A stretch of 64,000 nucleotides of DNA, from positions 372,001 to 436,000 of the forward strand of contig JAZGTN010000068.1 in NCBI GenBank assembly GCA_037783415.1, read 5' to 3'. The number at the start of each line of letters is the position of its first letter. The first letter of the stretch is position 1. A program made the position numbers and the translations under genes. The notes below the pieces were generated by a model. It was given only the letters and a program-made list of their open reading frames with translations. It was not told the origin of the DNA and ran no database searches. This stretch comes from Leptasterias polaris (lineage: Eukaryota > Echinodermata > Asteroidea > Forcipulatida > Asteriidae). Below, in pieces: positions 29,958 through 43,050 of this stretch.

Positions 29958-32200
29958 ATGGATGACCAATAATAAATTAAAACTCAATGATGATAAAACG
30001 GAACTGCTCATAATAACGTCTAAACATAACCAAGACAAAATAATCAATCACCTACGGAGCCCCTAAAGGGACAGGTAAAAAAAAAAGTTGAAAAGGGGGG
30101 AAAAAATATATACATATTTCGTTCCCTCGAAATATTATTTCGTTCCCTCGAAATATTATTTCGTTACCTCGAAATACTAATTCGTTCCCTCGAAATATTA
30201 TTTCGTTCCCTCGAAATCATTTCGTTACCTCGAAATCATTTCGTTCCCTCGAAATATTATTTCGTCCCCTCGAAATATTATTTCGTTCCCTCGAAATATT
30301 ATTTCGTTCCCTCGAAATATTATTTCGTTCCCTCGAAATATTATTTCGTTCCCTCGAAATATTATTTCGAAGGAACGAAATAGATTATTTCGATCGAACG
30401 AATTAATTTATTTCGTTCCCTCGAAATCATTTCGTTCCCACGAAATCATTTCGTTACCTCGAAATCATTTCGTTCCCTCGAAATCATTTCGTTCCCTCGA
30501 AATCATTTCGTTCCCTCGAATTATTATTTCGTTACCTCGAAATCCTTTAACTGCTACGGAGTCCATGAAATGCCGTTTCATTTATTTCAGTATGCAAATA
30601 ATATTGCGTTCCCTCGAAATAGCATTCCTAGTTGAAAACAAAAAAAACAACTGTTGCATGCTGCACGTGTTTCTCCATGCAAGATCGGGGTACGATTCGG
30701 GCACGGTGTTCAAGGTGTTCGAGGGAACGAAATGTCATTTCGAGGGAACGAAATACATTTCAATATTGTTTCTCTTACCTGTCTCCTCAATGGCTCATTA
30801 TTATGGCCTAATCTGAATATTATTTGCATACTGAAATAAATGAAACGGCATTTCATGGTCTCCGTAGCAGTTAAAGGATTTCGAGGTAACGAAATAATAA
30901 TTCGAGGGAACGAAATGATTTCGAGGGAACGAAATGATTTCGAGGTAACGAAATGATTTCGTGGGAACGAAATGATTTCGAGGGAACGAAATAAATTAAT
31001 TCGTTCGATCGAAATAATCTATTTCGTTCCTTCGAAATAATAATTCGAGGGAACGAAATAACATTTCGAGGGAACGAAATAATATTTCGAGGGGACGAAA
31101 TAATATTTCGAGGGAACGAAATGATTTCGAGGTAACGAAATGATTTCGAGGTAACGAAATAATATTTCGAGGGAACGAAATAATATTTCGAGGGAACGAA
31201 ATAATATTTCGAGGGAACGAAATAATATTTCGAGGGAACGAAATAATATTTCGAGGGAACGAAATATGTATATATTTTTTCCCCCCTTTTCAACTTTTTT
31301 TTTTACCTGTCCCTTTAGGGGCTCCGTAATCACCAGATGCAAATTGGCACTGCTACTGTTACATCGTCTGCAAATGCTCGCAATCTTGGGATCATGTTTG
31401 ATAACACTATGTGCATGGAATCCCATGTGAAGAAAATTTGTCAATCTGCTTTTTACCATATTAGAAACATTAGCAGCATTCGTAAAGTCCTCAATAAAAA
31501 GTCTGCCTCTATCCTTATACATGCTTTCATTACATCCAGGCTTGATAATGGAAACTCATTGCTTTATGGTATTAACAAGCATCTTATCAAAAAACTGCAA
31601 AATGTCCAGAACGCTGCTGCTCGGGTATTATCTAAAACACGTAAATATGATCACATCACACCTGTGTTGAAACAGCTTCACTGGCTCCCAGTCTGTCAAA
31701 GAATTAAATTCAAAATCATTTTGCTTGCCTGGAAAGCTATGAATGATAGGGCTCCTCCCTATCTCAAAGAAATTCTCTCACCATATACGCCAACTCGCAA
31801 TCTTCGCTCTACAAACCAACTTCTTTTAACTGTCCCTAATACAACCACTTCCAACGGCGTTCGCGCTTTTTCTGTATCTGCACCCAGGAACTCTCTTCCT
31901 TTACATATCCGAGCTACAAAGTCTCTGGACATTTTCAAAACATTGCTAAAAACTCACCTGTTCAATATTTATTATGATTGACTATCTGTTTGTTATTTTT
32001 TCCACTTGTTTTTGCCGACACATTTATGTAAATCTGTTTTATTCAATGTGCTCTTATTTCTTTCTAAGCTACGTAATTTGTAATCTTTTTGGTTACTCTT
32101 TCTGTTTTTTGTTTTTGTTTGGTTTTTATGCGCCTCGGAATAAGTTTAGTCTTAGATAGATGGCGCTTTACAAGTTTTAATTATTATTATTATTAAAGTG
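29958..32200 (+). mobile_element. L2-like LINE 3' part, split by a foldback element
   Basis: 29958-30046 encodes W-MTNNKLKLNDDKTELLII and onward. The frame resumes at 31335 with NLGIMFDNTMCMESHVKKIC, then runs to KTLLKTHLFNIYYD, stop, a short 3' UTR and an (ATT)n tail at 32181-32196. With 30047-31328 left out, the frame reads straight across, so the interruption was a clean insertion. Confidence 0.92.
30053..31328. mobile_element. 1,276-bp palindromic foldback element
   Basis: The ends are TACGGAGCCCCTAAAGGGAC and its exact complement, flanked by a 6-bp direct repeat ATCACC (30047-30052 and 31329-31334). Each arm has about 60 bp of unique end, then some 20 copies of a 19-21 bp unit around ATTTCGTTCCCTCGAAAT (30117-30540 and, inverted, 30884-31265). 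A second inner inverted repeat of about 65 bp follows (30541-30606 and 30817-30881), with a 210-bp centre between. Each unit is itself a small hairpin (ATTTCG/CGAAAT). No protein-coding likeness. It resembles sea-urchin TU or fly FB foldback elements in plan only. Confidence 0.95.
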
Positions 32201-32340
32201 TCACACCAAACATAACTCCAAACTTACTAGCGCGTAACACGGCAGGGCCGGCTGCTGACATTATTTACAAGCCCCCCCCCCCCCCCCCCTCAAAAAAGAA
32301 AATAACAAAAACCATAAATTTCTTATGTAATGGCTTAAAT

Positions 32341-32700
32341 GGGCACCGAGTTGGCTCAGTGGCTTCTATCCCTGCCCACTTCGGTTCGAATCCCACCCAA
32401 GCACTAAGATTCATCTTAAGATGAGTTGTCAGTATTACCATGGTGATTTGTATTGTGACATCACACTTTGCTTAGCAATTAGGATGGATTCGCAGTTAAG
32501 ATCAATCTTAACTCTTTGTGAAATCGAGCCCTGGGTTTTCAGTCACTGTACCTGATTGCGTGGGTGTTCCCCATTTTGAGTTTTTTTTTTCCCACATCTA
32601 AAACTAAACAATTTTAGTTTCGTTTCCTATTCACCATCCTGTTGTTGGCGCTTGTGCTGTTGGATGTGTAATGAAATAAATAAATAAAAATAAATAAATA
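32341..32700 (+). repeat. SINE, S4 family, carrying an M3 insertion
   Basis: tRNA-like head (gttggctcagtggcttc ... ggttcgaatcccacc), then the M3 element at 32398-32532, then the S4 body resumes ('gattgcgtgggtgttcc', 'cccacatctaaaactaaa') and ends in a (TAAA)n tail. Confidence 0.8.
32398..32532 (-). repeat. M3 MITE-like repeat inside SINE
   Basis: Shares 'agattcatcttaagatgagttgt', 'gtgacatcacactttgctta' and the end 'gtgaaatcgagccc' with 25205-25375, in opposite orientation at the 'cgag/ctcg' terminus. Confidence 0.7.
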
Positions 32701-35700
32701 CAATAGACCTTATGCATATGACGTCATTTAAGTAGGGCGCCCTCGCCTAGAGGTCAAAAGGAAGCCGTTCATTGGCCAGTCCTGTGCGCCGCGCGTACAA
32801 ATCAGCGCGTTTCCATTATTTCATCATCAGTTTACCTCTAAGATGGCGGCTTGGTGACGTCAATGCATAAGGCCTATTAAAGGACACATTATTATTAAGG
32901 GGCCAAGATGGCCCAAACATACAGAAAGGGTCAAAATGCTACAAAGCCGAGAGTAACATCAACTCGAAACAGGTAGGCCTATATCCTAACAGATTTGGCC
33001 ATTCCTTGCTAAAGTTCGGTATTACTTTCAAATAAGTTCTAGGTCTAAACGATCTGTTCACGTCAATCTAATGTTACAGCATGATTTATTGACGGTTTAT
33101 TCTATTGAAAATCTTGTAAATTTATTTATCAAAATTTAACTCGTGATAACTTCTTATCTTGGTTTTATATATAACATTATACTGTAAAAAAATAAATAAT
33201 AAGGACGCGTATTAATATATTATTTCAAATGAGTATACTTTTAGAATGTGATTGCAACTTGAATACTTTATTTGGTAGATAAATGTTATTAAATTAATGT
33301 ATACCTTATCTCAATTAAGCATTTAGACATACAAATTATCAGCATGAACAAAAACATCAAATTTAATCAGCAATTTCTGTAAACACTTTCCAAAATGGTT
33401 TGCATGCCTTTCAATAACGTCTGTCCAGCAGTGTAGTTTGGCCGCAAAGAGGGTCTTGAAGATCTCGTGTTCGGGCTTTTGGATGGAGTAACGATGATTA
33501 GTGGAAGAGCAAGTCCTTTAAACGCAATTGCCTCCAGAGGGCATGTTTAATATGTACATTTTACATTTCTTCCCTCATGATGCACCGTTTCGTACGTAAA
33601 TTGATTTAGAACGATGCACAGGGGGTAAATTCACTCTCTTACAAGGCTTCAAATTATTGGATGCATGTGACTGTAAGTCCGTTGCCGCAAAATATAATCA
33701 CTATGGGTGAAGTCTGGACTACAGTTTAAAAGGCTCGATTACATCGAGTGATTATACTCTGCGGCAATTCATGAACGAAATGCATTCAATGTTTGTTTTA
33801 TATAGGGGCCTTAAAATTCACACACAGATCCATGTCATTTGAAAACAAATTCACAACATACAGATATACACGGAAACTCTTTCACCGTAAATCTTTTTAA
33901 ACAACGTGGATGATTCCATGCCGACACAAACCTTGTCCGCCGTGACACTACTTTGCCTCAATTGGGTGGGGAACGATTATTTTTGAAACGACGCTGCGAA
34001 GAAATATAGGACTCCTATATTAAATTTTAGAGCGTCACAGAAGTATACCTAACAAAATAAAGGATGTCATGTGACTCGTGTTCACCCGATCAAATGGTTT
34101 CCACTATACCGTATCGAAGCCGTGTACTATTCAGTTGGTAAGCTCTCTCTAACTATTATAATTTGATAAGTTTTTTGTGCTTAAACAAAGTTTTACAAAT
34201 TTGGCTCGATCTTTGCTTCCAAGCTCACCTTAATAATTACTAACTTAGGAATGCAACCAAACTAAAGAGCTCATAGCGGTACGTCATTAGTAGACTGTCT
34301 TATAGCTAATGAATGTGTGTTTATCCGTAATCAACATAATTGAAACATTAATTGAAACATGTAACATAATGTACATTTTGTAAACTTTAAGGATATTTCA
34401 CTCTGTTTTACAAGTTGGTTCATCAATATTTTGTCAATTAATACATAGCAATATTTGAGACAGTCTGAAGCAAATCAAAGGATTGTTCAGTTACTATGGA
34501 ATAGTAATAAATTATTTAAACATTTCTTTGTGTGTGTGTGTTTGTATTTTATTCAAGTTGTGAGTTGTGATAAATCCAAGTCATTGTAATATCGTTGTTA
34601 TTGGATCTTTTTAAAATATCTGTTAAGTTTGCGGTCATACCATTACCTAATTTCACCGGCCAAAATACATTGTCACATGTATACCACTATGTGGCTGGTT
34701 CTGCTCATTTATGCTAGACAGGAAATTGTTAAGCAACTGTTTTCCATGAAATTAGGCCCAGGTCATTGAAAACGTTGGGACCATTTAACCCTGTCAGTCC
34801 GCGGTAGTGGGGAAACCTCCGCCTTAAGAATTATCCGCGGTATTACAGCAATTGTTATAGATGAACAAGTAACACAGTAAAGTAGAAACTGCAAACAAAT
34901 TTTAATTGAATACCTAACCATGCAATGCCTCAGAACTGATTATCATGCATTAGTTCACAAGTCCATCTTTATAACAATGGAATGTAGTTCTCTTTCACAA
35001 AAAAACTAACTCTCCAGATGTCCATTGTTTGATTCTGGGCCAACATCATTCAAGTACACATTTCAAGCAAAGACTCTTCGATCCTCTTCAGAGATGCTCT
35101 CTCTGACTCTCTCTCCCAAGAGAAAATAACCGAATTCGAACCGAACAAAATCATTGTTTTTTTTCCCCCAGTTGCAATAGTCTTCGTTAGAACCGGGAAC
35201 TTGGATAAGAAAACTAATATTTAAGAGTATCTTTTTCAAATTCTCTTTATTAGGGATATAGTTAATGATGTATGAATGAGTTGCACATTCAACATCCAAA
35301 CAAAGGAAATCTCACACCGTGAGACATCCCTTCTCAATATTCCAATCACAGAAATGACTTCATCGTGACCCTAATGCTAACCTTATACATCGCAGGGTAA
35401 TTATTAAACAAAGGTATCACTTCACGGCCCCCTGGTGGTAAGACGGAATCCATGCGTCCATGCGATCTGCCGGGTCTAATTAAATGCAAACCCACGTATT
35501 ATACAACGCGTTGTATGACGCAATGTCACTTGATATCAGGAATCATTGTAAATGCCACGATACTTAACCCAAATATTGGCTGGCAATCGATTACACTGCA
35601 CCGAATGAAGGTAACTATAAGAATTTTCTGGTCCCTGCCCCTTTTTTTTAATCCCCGTTTTTTGAGTACCTGGGTATCGAGTTCTATACGTGACTCGAGT

Positions 35701-35940
35701 CAACGGCCGTGACTTAGTGAAGCCGGCCCCGGTCCGGCCGAGTATCACGATGATTTACTTTTAAACTGATTGAGACCGAGCTTCGAAGCGCAAGCACCGA
35801 TGACTACAAGCCTAAAATGCTAATACACGCAAGGACGTGTGGTATCTTCGGTTTTTTCCTGTAGTGAGGTATTTATTGACAGCGATAAAGCAAGAAGGAG
35901 GCGTCCAGTGGGAATCATGACAGATCCAAAATACCCTTAA
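32701..35940. other. gene-free stretch with few repeats
   Basis: No convincing coding region on either strand. The only structure seen is an inverted repeat at 33679-33775, a (GT) tract at 34531 and a worn M2 scrap at about 34690-34755. Confidence 0.55.
33679..33775. repeat. short inverted repeat
   Basis: 'gttgccgcaaaatataatcac' on the left pairs with 'gtgattatactctgcggcaat' on the right, about 20 bp with two or three mismatches, around a 50-nt loop. Confidence 0.65.
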
Positions 35941-35944
35941 ATCT

Positions 35945-36300
35945 GGCGCACGGTATACTTTTGGTAGTTCTCATGGACCAGTATCCTCACTTGGTGTATC
36001 ACAACATTATGCGTAAAATAAACCTGTGAAATTTGAGCTCAATTGGTCATCGAAGTTGCAAGAAAATACTGAAGGAAAAATACCCTTTGTTGCATAGAAT
36101 TATGTGCTTTCAGATGCCCGAGAAAGGCTTCATGCCTGAAGTCTTTCTCTGATTCAAATTTTAGGGTTAAAACATTACCTCTTTCTCTAAAACTACAAAA
36201 CTTCAAAGGGGGTCGTTTCAAATAATGTTTTACATAATATCAAAAGTTCTCTAGCTTTTTTATGATCATTAACTTGTGGAGAGTAATCAAAAAATACAAT
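35945..36300 (+). repeat. M1 MITE-like repeat, near full length
   Basis: 'cttttggtagttctcatggaccagta' at the left, 'gctcaattggtcat', centre hairpin 'gagaaaggcttcatgcctgaagtctttctc', and a worn right end. Confidence 0.75.
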
Positions 36301-38640
36301 TAGACATTGACCATAAGATCAGAGCAGCATAATAATACCGTATTTCATTGTTTTGGGAAGATTATACAAACTCTTTCAAGAAACAGAAGCCTATCCTATA
36401 ACTGAAGTGAAGTTATTGAGATGACGTCTTCGAGAAAAAAGTATATTGGCTATTCTACAAATGTCACGAAACATCGGCATATAGGCCTACAGGTTATCCA
36501 CTAGATGCGATTCAGAAGAGTGAACCTTGGCATTTTACTTAAAGGTTACAGCCCTGGTTCCGACTGTCCCTTGAACTTTAAAGCTGCAGTGCATTTTTGA
36601 AAAACATTCGGGCGTTGGATGTCCGCGATCTTGAAGCCGGAGCCAAAGCTGGGGGAGACACCAGGACCCCGGAACCGGAGCTATCGGTCCGTCTATGGAA
36701 CGCGATATCTCGAAATGATTGTATTTCCAACTCTGCTTGTGCGGTCTCCCATCTTATCAAAATGATTTATCGAATCAATGACATCAATAACTCACCTTTG
36801 ATAGTTTAAGACGGTCGTGAAAATATTTCTTTCCATAAAATTTCCACCAGTCCCCTGACAGTTCAGAAATGTATTATGTTTAATACCGGCTTCATAAACT
36901 AATGACAAAAAAATACATTGCGATCATCTGCATATCGTATTAGCACATTGCATTCGTATCAGTCAACACTAACTTTACCCTTGGCCTAATGTTGACTTAT
37001 CGGTTTACTTGCAGTTTTCTTCAAAAGGAAAGTTCATTACTGTTTGACGAAAATAAGCCTTTGCCTTTTGCCAGGGAGCGCTGGTCGTTCCAACAGCGGC
37101 AATCGAAATCGGCGACAGTGATTTAAACGTACTGTGCCCAATTTTATAGAGCTGCTTAAGGGAGTGACAAAATGGGAAACAGGGAGGGGAAAAAGAGGCA
37201 GTAGAGGAAGGACAAAAAACCGTCTTCTCAGAAAAATACCCGGTTCCCTCATTAAGGAGGTGTAGCGTATAGAGAGATCAGGTTAGGACGCAGAAGAACG
37301 CATTTTTATCGATGACAAAACTAACGGAATCTACCCCCAAAAGTGTCTTAAGTTAAAAAGTGAAATCAAAAGGGCAATTCCACTGAAATCCTACGATTTT
37401 CGTGACTCGATTAAAACAAAAGGAGCCAACGATAAAGCATACGAAAATCAACGCCTGACAGCAGCAGTTACGAAGCATGGACACAGTATTGAGTACTGAA
37501 ACTAATGAGACTAGAATAAAGTATATTCTAAAATAAATATTAAACATCCCTTTAGTGACATACAAGAAGAGGTATCATCTTGTAAACAAATTATTCGATG
37601 AAGGGCCTGACTAATAATCTTTTCTCCCATTGAAGAAATTATAAATAAACAGTGAATAATTGAACTGAAAGTGTATACCATTAGTTACTCCAAATAAATC
37701 TAGGTATCTAATTTGATAGCAGAATATGACAGTACTCTCTCCATGGCGTTATGCAAACTGACGGAGCACTTGGATCGAGCGAGGCTGTGCTCAGTAGTTC
37801 AATATCAAACAGACCCGGTACATCGGTACTGTATTTTGAAAGATAACATCGCACCTACGGCGTCGAGTTTTCAATTTCGGAACAGCCGGACGCTCGCCCA
37901 TCATTTCGTTTGAAAGCACGCTTGTGAGGACAATTCCTGGAGAAAAAACACGCAAAATTTCCATACTATTCAAGGGACACAATGACCTCAAGATGAGCTG
38001 AGAATTTTGTTCCTGTTTGAATCGCCGAATGAACAAAAAAAGTCCCACATTCGGTTTACTATGGAGACCGACGACAACATTAACAAAACAACTCCACAGG
38101 GGATTTCTAAAAAGAAGGATGCTCAGCACGAATTGTTTTTGTGGAACAAATATCTGGGAGGATGCTGATAAGAATGACAAAGAAAAGAACAAACCACATC
38201 ACCACAGGGATGTCTTAATTTGAGAATGTATGTGCGTGCCTTGTCAGATAGTAATTAAATAAGTCTCGATAGCTGTTTTTTTAACGCGGCCCCGGGCGGT
38301 GAAACAAAAATCCATAGACAAAGGACGATGAATAAATTACGAGACGAGAGAGGTTTGGAAGGACGTGCATGACGAGGATTCTTCATACGCAGCTAGTTTG
38401 TGTTTTAATTGTCTTTGGTGTAATCGTTCCCAGGGGATTATTACACCATCGTATTTTGGGGACGAGGTAACCCCGTTCTCTAGTCTCATCTGACGATTTG
38501 TTTTTTTATAAATTAGGTTATCCCGTGTTAAGAGAAAACAACTAAAATGCGTTTATTTGTTTGATATGGATTCCGTGCACGTTTATATTAAATAATACGG
38601 TAATCAAAATAAGAATTTAAAGCTGATTTTATTTATTTTA
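36301..38640. other. gene-free stretch
   Basis: Only short open frames without family likeness. A moderately GC-rich patch at 36590-36740 looks repeat-derived but its family is not recognised. Confidence 0.5.
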
Positions 38641-38890
38641 AAAATCCTTTTATTTATTTATTTATTTACTTTTTTATTTATCTATTTGTTTATTTATTTA
38701 CACATCCAACAGCGCAAACGCTAACAAAGGATGAATAGAAAACTAGTGTTCAATTTTGGACATGGGAGGAAAACCTCAATTGGGGAAAACCCAGGCAATC
38801 AGGAGGGACTGAAAACCCAATCCACATGCAAGGCTGTGGTCTGAGGCTGGATTCGAACTGGGGTCAACAGAGGTGGAAAGCAGAGAAAGA
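38640..38890 (-). repeat. SINE, S4 family
   Basis: Reverse of S4: (TTTA)n tail at 38645-38700, 'acatccaacagcgc', 'catgggaggaaaacc', 'gactgaaaacccaatccacatgcaaggc' and a tRNA-like B box 'ggattcgaac'. Confidence 0.8.
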
Positions 38891-40500
38891 AAATTATAAT
38901 TACATTTAATTATTGCTATATGAGCGTTTACGAAATTTAATATTTTCTTCTTCCAAATTGTGGATTTCAATTCAGTTTATATTCAAAATAATATAAAACA
39001 AATTAAAATATTTTGTTTGCGTTTGACAACTATACACACTTGATGATTTTAATGAAATGATTTTTAATTAAACTTGCATATCTTATAATATGTTGAGACA
39101 GAGCATGGATCTAGACAATTGTGAAACATCTGCTCTATTGATCTTATACTTTTCTCTTCAGTGATGGGGCATTATAACAGTCTTTAAATATTTTGAAAGA
39201 TCTATATTTTGGATGGGTGGGTTTAAAGCAATTTTGAAATGAAAACAAAATAATAAAATGTGTACACATTTATTAGTTAGGGGTCTTTTACATGTGTTGT
39301 TTTTACATTGAACTTGAGGGTCTTGTCATAGTATCTGCAAAATATCATTGCTGAATGTTTCATCTTTGAAACCCTGTTTCTCTGAGATCTTAAAGTTGCT
39401 AAAAAGACACAATTCAGTCGGCAGCACTCCCCTAATGAAAATTGAGCATGAATATATCTTTGTTGAATTTATCTGTTTTCTGCAGTGTGTTTGAAGGGTG
39501 GGGGGGGGGGGGGGGGGGTCTTCAGAGCGTGATTTTAGCTTCTATTTTCCAGGTACATCTATCAGTGATTACAAACGGGGCGAGTCACGGCAGAGACCGG
39601 AGGCGAGAAAAACTAACACACGGTCGAGAATCAAGATAAACAATGCGATGCGCCCAGGTCTCCCGCGCAACGAGCGGTGCTCTAGAGCCCCCCCCCCCCC
39701 CCCCCCTCCACTTGTATCTAGTGCAAGTGTTCTTGCAAAATGCTATCGCTGCAGTAACTAGTTCAATTCTGACACATGATTATAAAGAGAGAAAAAAAAA
39801 TCTTCTAAGGTTATCAGCCGATTAATATAATTATGTCGGTTAATTAACCCATTTCAGAATCGAATGAATTCCAGACACCCGTAATTCATGTAGGCCTAAT
39901 TTATCGAAGAGTTTTTCTGATTTAAAACAAAAAACATCAACGACTGAAGTAGATCCATAATTATGTGGGGGGGGGGGGGGGGGGGCAGAGGGAACATCAC
40001 GGCAACATAGCCAACTCCCTGCTTAGGGCTGTACAATACACAAGCGCAGTCACCGATCCAGATGATCGGGCTCAGAGAGCGGGAGGAAGCGTGGTTAGTA
40101 GAGGAAGGAAGGGTATAGAGGAAGGGGATAGGAAGGGTGGAATCATGAGTGTGGAGGAGCAAGCTAACAGCAGTGATATAAAATCAAAAGAAGTGTTCAT
40201 CTGTGTCAGGTCCTGCAAACAAGCTCTCAAAGGGATATACAGTTGCAAGCGCGAGGTGCGAGTACACAAAATATCATAACCTTACCACACCCCTGAACCA
40301 CCCCCCCATCTCTCCACCCCACCCCCCACCCCATTTCATTATCGGTAGGCCTACCATTAAAATCTTAATTAGCTATTTAACCTCAAACTTTACCCGCGTC
40401 TTTTACCTTAAACTCTTTTTCTTATATACATACGCCTATCCTAAAATCTTCTATAAGCATCGTTAGACCTGTAGGCCAAATTTTTTTTCCAAAAGTTGTT
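38891..40500. other. low-complexity region with G/C runs
   Basis: G-runs of about 18-20 at 39499 and 39966, C-rich runs at 39689 and 40300-40330. The G-then-C arrangement recalls the ends of the hAT element at 21746, but I found no matching terminal repeats. Confidence 0.5.
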
Positions 40501-41080
40501 TCCTTTTTTCCACAGTGGCTAGTATACGTATTGACTCATTTCCAGATGCGCAGCTTCCTCCTGTACAAATCATGTTCACCATTTTGGGAGGAAAATGTAT
40601 GAGAATGACAACCTCGTTCCCAGGGGTGATCGACCTCGCTGCGCATTTTTCCCCAGAGTGCCTTCTCCCATTAATGAGAGGTATCGATACGGCGCGCTGC
40701 CCATGGTAGCGAGGCTCAGAGCTGTGTATTGAGAGAGTTGCAACATGGCGGGACAAGTTGTTTTTGATCATGTGGTTACTGGCCGCCGTTTCGGTCCAAA
40801 TATAGCACTGCTCTGGCGAGGCTGCGAAAGTAATTGAATTCCAAAATGGCGGAAAATGGTGGACGGGCATTTTGCGGGGAGGCATTGCGCATTGATCTTT
40901 ATATTATTCACGTTGTGCAAGAGGTCATTGACGCACGTCACATTGTGGCAACTGTTCCACGGTCTCCATTTTGAAAAAGCCGCGTCCCCGAAAATTCGCC
41001 GACAAGGCACAGGGACATTGATTCCCAAAATGGCCCAGCCAAGACTATAATGTGATGATTACGTCAGGTGAATTGGGTCA
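40500..41080. repeat. interspersed repeat, M4 family
   Basis: Contains 'ttcccaaaatggc', 'gatgattacgtcaggtgaattgggtcaata' and 'ccattttgggagg'. The last two are close to the words at 60490-60560 in reverse. Boundaries are uncertain; possibly two copies. Confidence 0.45.
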
Positions 41081-42044
41081 ATAGCAGAACTGGTAAGACT
41101 TAGGAAAGTCTACCTTTATAAAAACACAATGACTCCAAACCCGTGGTCAGAATGGGAAAAGAAGTTTAGTTTCTCATTGACATGAGAATTGGAACAATCA
41201 CACACTGTAAAATTCATGTTTCCTTTGTACCTCAAAAAGGTAAGAATTTTACCCAATATTTTTTACAGTGCGATGACATAAGAATTGGAAAAATCACTAG
41301 GAGAACTTTTAAGACTACCATGTTGAAAAGGAATACCGGTATTAGTTTAACATAAGACAATGAACCACCCCCTTATATATAGAGTGGAGTTAATTAAGTT
41401 GGACTGCGGTTCGTTGACAGCCTAAAGTGAAGACCTTTCGTGGTAAATCTCTCCCGTTGCATCACATACACTGTGAATCATTTAGACGGGGCAGTTGTAT
41501 AATTCACGGTTTACCAACGCGGGCGGGAGTCAAATTGACAGGTGAAATTCACACCCTGTCTCGAATTGTGCTGAATGGTTAACATCAACGAACCCTGCAA
41601 GATAAACTCTTTCATTTGGCGAGTTGTAGCCCCAAGACTTGCTAGGTTTTCATTAACCCGTATTACCCTTCCCTCAAACATCTTCAAGGAAAACGGCATC
41701 GATTTCTTCACTCAAAACTTATCTGATAAAACTACGTCATCAATTTTGTTTGGGGGAAAGAACAAAACAAACAAAAATAATTAAGTCCATAACACATATT
41801 ACATGTTTAGCGTCGTGCCTTTTGGAAAGAAAAAAGAAAGAATAAAAACAAACAAACAAACAAACAAACAATCAAAAAACAAACTAACAAAAAACAGAAG
41901 GAGGACTCAAAGTCAGTCGTATTTTTCAAAAAACAATATTTTCAGGCGGTGACGCTAAATGTTTTCCTTTAGCCTTTTAAGAATTAAACGTTATTGTATG
42001 TAATGCTCAGTGTATATAAGAAGGAAGCATTTTCATTTCATAAT

Positions 42045-42240
42045 TCTTAGTCCAATTTCATAGAGATGCTTAAGCAGAAAATATTGCTTACACAATTCTG
42101 CTTAGCTAAAATGAGCTGGGAACCAGTCATAAACTGTGCACAGCATGATATTTTAGCTGGTAACTCTTTTCCAGTAAGTAAAATTGCTTGGTGCTGAGCA
42201 ACTTTGTGTGCTTAAGCATCTCTATGAAATTGAGCCCAAT
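42045..42240. repeat. M2 hairpin MITE-like element
   Basis: Terminal inverted repeats of about 25 bp: 'tttcatagagatgcttaagca' on the left and 'tgcttaagcatctctatgaaa' on the right. The interior also has weak symmetry (ttgcttac / gtaagtaaaattgctt). Confidence 0.85.
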
Positions 42241-43001
42241 CTGGAAAGTGCATGAGAAATTGACTTCAAGAAGCCTATTGATCCCCCTTGCACCAACGTC
42301 ACACCTGGGTGACAACCCGCTCTCCATTTTCAAATTAAAGGTAACAAATTATGGTAAAAAAACAAGCGTGTAAACGCCGAGTGGCATAAAAAGTGCACTA
42401 TACATTGTATAACATGTGGGCATTGACTCCCCGAAATGTCACAACCAAAATTACTGTGATGATGACGTCAGATGAATTGGATATATGTGATAACAATGAA
42501 CTTTGGAGCGCAATTCTCACTTTTTAAATTGGTGGGTTTTTCCGGTATGCGAGGTTCGTTTTACCCACAATATATCTCAAGATGACAGTTTCAAGTAAAC
42601 TCAACTCAAGGCTTTTGACCTGGATGTGAAGAATTAGTCCAGGGGCAGGCCAACGGAAGAGCTTTGACCTTGTTGAAATTGAAATACACACTGCGTCATG
42701 AAGGCTGATCCGTCAGTTTGCAACGATCAATGAAAGAAAAACCTTCAAAAACGATTTCCAAAGCAGTATTTGTATTACCGAGCATTATGAATCAATCAAT
42801 CAACATATCACATGAAAAATACTAAAGTAACGTCTTGAATCAAGACTATACCCAGCATGCAATTTAGTATTCTTATCCGATAGTTGGATAGGTAGGTACA
42901 CACAGAAACATCGACTGTGTTAGGAAATAGTCTCATTAGTGCAGTCAATTCACATTTAGATGACTGTTTGTGGTCAAATCAAGATTAATGAGCTCAGATG
43001 A

Positions 43002-43050
43002 TGAAGTCACATGTATAGGTAGTTTGTTGATACTACTACATGTGACTTCA
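43002..43050. repeat. perfect 14-bp hairpin
   Basis: TGAAGTCACATGTA and its exact complement around a 21-nt loop. Isolated, no coding context. Confidence 0.8.

Noticed and set aside
31019..31522. Minus-strand open frame with repeated FRSLEIL peptides (also 30871-31293)
   Set aside because: It is the translation of the hairpin-unit array in the foldback element; frame openness comes from the unit length and sequence, not from selection.
39498..40340. Possible hAT element bounded by G- and C-runs
   Set aside because: No matching terminal inverted repeats or target duplication could be found by eye.
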